A stretch of 5,995 nucleotides of DNA from NCBI GenBank assembly GCA_004298295.1, contig SCUH01000317.1, positions 1 through 5,995 on the forward strand, written 5' to 3'. This document shows, piece after piece, positions 5,336-5,995 of the stretch. The translations under genes and the position numbers were made by a program. Numbering within the stretch: the stretch's first letter is position 1; the number at the start of each line of letters is the position of its first letter. The notes below the pieces were generated by a model. The model was given only the letters and a program-made list of their open reading frames with translations. It made no database searches and was not told where the DNA came from. The stretch comes from Betaproteobacteria bacterium (GTDB taxonomy: Bacteria; Pseudomonadota; Gammaproteobacteria; Burkholderiales; SG8-39).

Positions 5336-5878
5336 CTAGTCGAGCCGGCCGTCGCGCTGCAAGCGCGCGACGATGGTCTGCGCCGCGTCCTGCGGCGTGC
5401 AATCCTGGGTGTCGATGGCGAGGTCCGCGTCCTGCGGCGGCTCGTAGGGATCGCTCACGCCGGTGAAGGCGGGGAGCAGCCCGGCGCGCGCTTTCGCATA
5501 GTGCCCTTTCGGATCGCGCCGCTCGCAGACTTCGATCGGCGTAGCGACGTGGACGAGCAGAAAATCCCCTACAGCCGATCCCCGGCGGCGGACTTCGGCG
5601 CGCGCCGCCGCGTAGGGCGCGATCTGGGCGCAGATCGCGATGCCGCCGTGGCGTGCGATCTCGGCGGCGACGTAGCCGATCCGGAGCACGTTCAGGTCGC
5701 GGTGCGCGCGCGAGTAGCCCAGGCCGCTAGAAAGGAGCGCGCGGACTTCGTCGCCATCGAGCAGCGTCACCGTGCGCCCGAGGTCCGTCAGGCGCCGGTG
5801 CAGCGCGCGGGCGAGCGTGGACTTGCCGGCGCCGGGCAATCCGGTGAAGAACACGATCAGGCCGCGCGCCGTGGACAT
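5336..5878 (-). CDS. cysC: Adenylylsulfate (APS) kinase
   Basis: Cytosolic enzyme that phosphorylates APS with ATP to give PAPS, for sulfate assimilation or as sulfuryl donor for sulfation. The 180 residues match the stand-alone family length: Walker A G13-LPGAGKS-T21, LDGDEVR (40-46), GLGYSRAHRDLNVLRIGYVA (52-71) for APS binding, and ERRDPKGHYAKARAG (119-133) with FTGVSDPYEPP (138-148) as the lid. The serine of the ISPY motif, phosphorylated in the E. coli enzyme (S109), is alanine here (I86-A-P-Y); such variants occur and need not abolish activity. ATG at 5878 is preferred because homology begins right after it; a TTG at 5911 would add 11 atypical residues. It converges on ctpA (7 bp apart), and no sulfurylase gene is visible next to it. 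Confidence 0.95.
   Translation of the reverse strand: MSTARGLIVFFTGLPGAGKSTLARALHRRLTDLGRTVTLLDGDEVRALLSSGLGYSRAHRDLNVLRIGYVAAEIARHGGIAICAQIAPYAAARAEVRRRGSAVGDFLLVHVATPIEVCERRDPKGHYAKARAGLLPAFTGVSDPYEPPQDADLAIDTQDCTPQDAAQTIVARLQRDGRLD
5350..5372. other. GC-rich hairpin at the ctpA/cysC convergent junction
   Basis: CGTCGCGC (5350-5357) and GCGCGACG (5365-5372) form a perfect 8-bp inverted repeat with a 7-nt loop. It lies inside the last codons of cysC and 21 nt past the ctpA stop. A competing stem, GCGCT with AGCGC, sits inside it. There is no T tract on either side, so it is not a canonical intrinsic terminator. It could still slow polymerase or protect the 3' ends of the two converging mRNAs. 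No better terminator candidate is visible in the 7-bp gap. Confidence 0.3.
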
Positions 5879-5888
5879 GAGGCCGCGA

Positions 5889-5894
5889 ATTGTA
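5889..5894 (-). promoter_or_regulatory. Candidate -10 box for cysC
   Basis: On the minus strand this reads TACAAT, five of six to consensus. It would place +1 near 5882, four nt ahead of the ATG at 5878. No convincing -35 lies 16-18 bp upstream. If correct, it rules out the upstream TTG start at 5911 and gives a nearly leaderless mRNA, in line with the absence of a Shine-Dalgarno before the ATG. Confidence 0.35.
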
Positions 5895-5901
5895 GCCTTC
5901 G

Positions 5902-5930
5902 ATGACGCCAAAGCGCGCTTCGATTACGAT
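5902..5930 (+). promoter_or_regulatory. Candidate promoter for the moeB-like gene
   Basis: ATGACG (5902-5907, four of six to TTGACA), a 17-bp spacer and TACGAT (5925-5930, four of six to TATAAT) make a plausible sigma-70-type promoter. +1 would be near 5937, six nt before the ATG at 5943, where no Shine-Dalgarno is visible. It interleaves with the cysC promoter region in the 64-bp divergent gap. Confidence 0.35.
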
Positions 5931-5942
5931 GCGCCAGCGCCC

Positions 5943-5995
5943 ATGAACGACGAGCAGCTCCTGCGCTACAGCCGCCACATCCTGCTGCCGGAAAT
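5943..5995 (+). CDS. moeB: MoeB/ThiF/HesA-family adenylyltransferase, N-terminal fragment
   Basis: Only the first 17 codons lie in the window. They read MNDEQLLRYSRHILLPE, the conserved N-terminal signature of E1-like enzymes that adenylylate the C-terminus of a sulfur-carrier protein (MoaD for MoeB, ThiS for ThiF). The Rossmann nucleotide-binding motif and catalytic cysteine lie beyond the edge, so MoeB cannot be told from ThiF or HesA relatives. There is no Shine-Dalgarno before the ATG. Carrier activation would feed sulfur into molybdopterin or thiamine, which loosely fits the sulfur theme of neighbouring genes. Confidence 0.8.
   Translation, partial: MNDEQLLRYSRHILLPE

Noticed and set aside
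5879..5911. TTG start at 5911 for cysC
   Set aside because: It adds 11 residues not typical of the family and would place the TACAAT promoter candidate inside the gene.

Overview
The window is a compact, high-GC stretch of bacterial chromosome, almost wall to wall with genes. It most likely comes from a betaproteobacterium or a close relative. The grounds are the near-exclusive G/C third codon positions, Proteobacteria-specific proteins (SecB, EnvC), and a gene order that matches the E. coli yibN-grxC-secB locus lying divergent to a phosphoglycerate mutase-envC pair. No mobile element, CRISPR array, tRNA or rRNA is visible.

Left arm (1-1947, minus strand). Reading leftwards from about 1947, a five-gene run is packed like an operon: an ArsR-family regulator, a membrane-anchored rhodanese (YibN type), glutaredoxin 3 (grxC), the export chaperone secB, and a secreted SH3-domain protein cut by the window edge. 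Gaps are 0, 16, 26 and 0 bp. The regulator has two cysteines, C35 and C101, 66 residues apart. That is the spacing of the persulfide-sensing pair in SqrR and BigR, so a sulfur-responsive switch may head this operon.

Middle (1948-5328, plus strand). gpmA (2,3-BPG-dependent phosphoglycerate mutase), envC (degenerate LytM activator of septal amidases) and ctpA (S41 carboxy-terminal protease) form a second probable operon. Only 21 bp separate the arsR and gpmA start codons. In the middle lies the palindrome ATTATAAT, which supplies a perfect TATAAT box on each strand. The predicted transcription starts fall on or next to each ATG, so both mRNAs may be leaderless and share one operator. envC has no usable ATG, GTG or TTG. 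Its best start is a CTG overlapping the gpmA stop, behind a good ribosome binding site.

Right arm (5336-5995). A stand-alone APS kinase gene (cysC) is convergent with ctpA (7 bp apart) and divergent from the first codons of a MoeB/ThiF/HesA-type adenylyltransferase. Both genes again have promoter-like -10 boxes very close to their start codons and lack clear Shine-Dalgarno sequences.

Taken together, most genes are ordinary housekeeping: glycolysis, cell division and envelope, protein export, thiol redox. A sulfur thread runs through the window (persulfide-type ArsR, rhodanese, glutaredoxin, APS kinase, MoeB-like activator). The points most worth a second look are the shared leaderless divergent promoter, the Cys-pair ArsR heading a secB operon, and the CTG start of envC. 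I see no clear evidence of a wholly new system.
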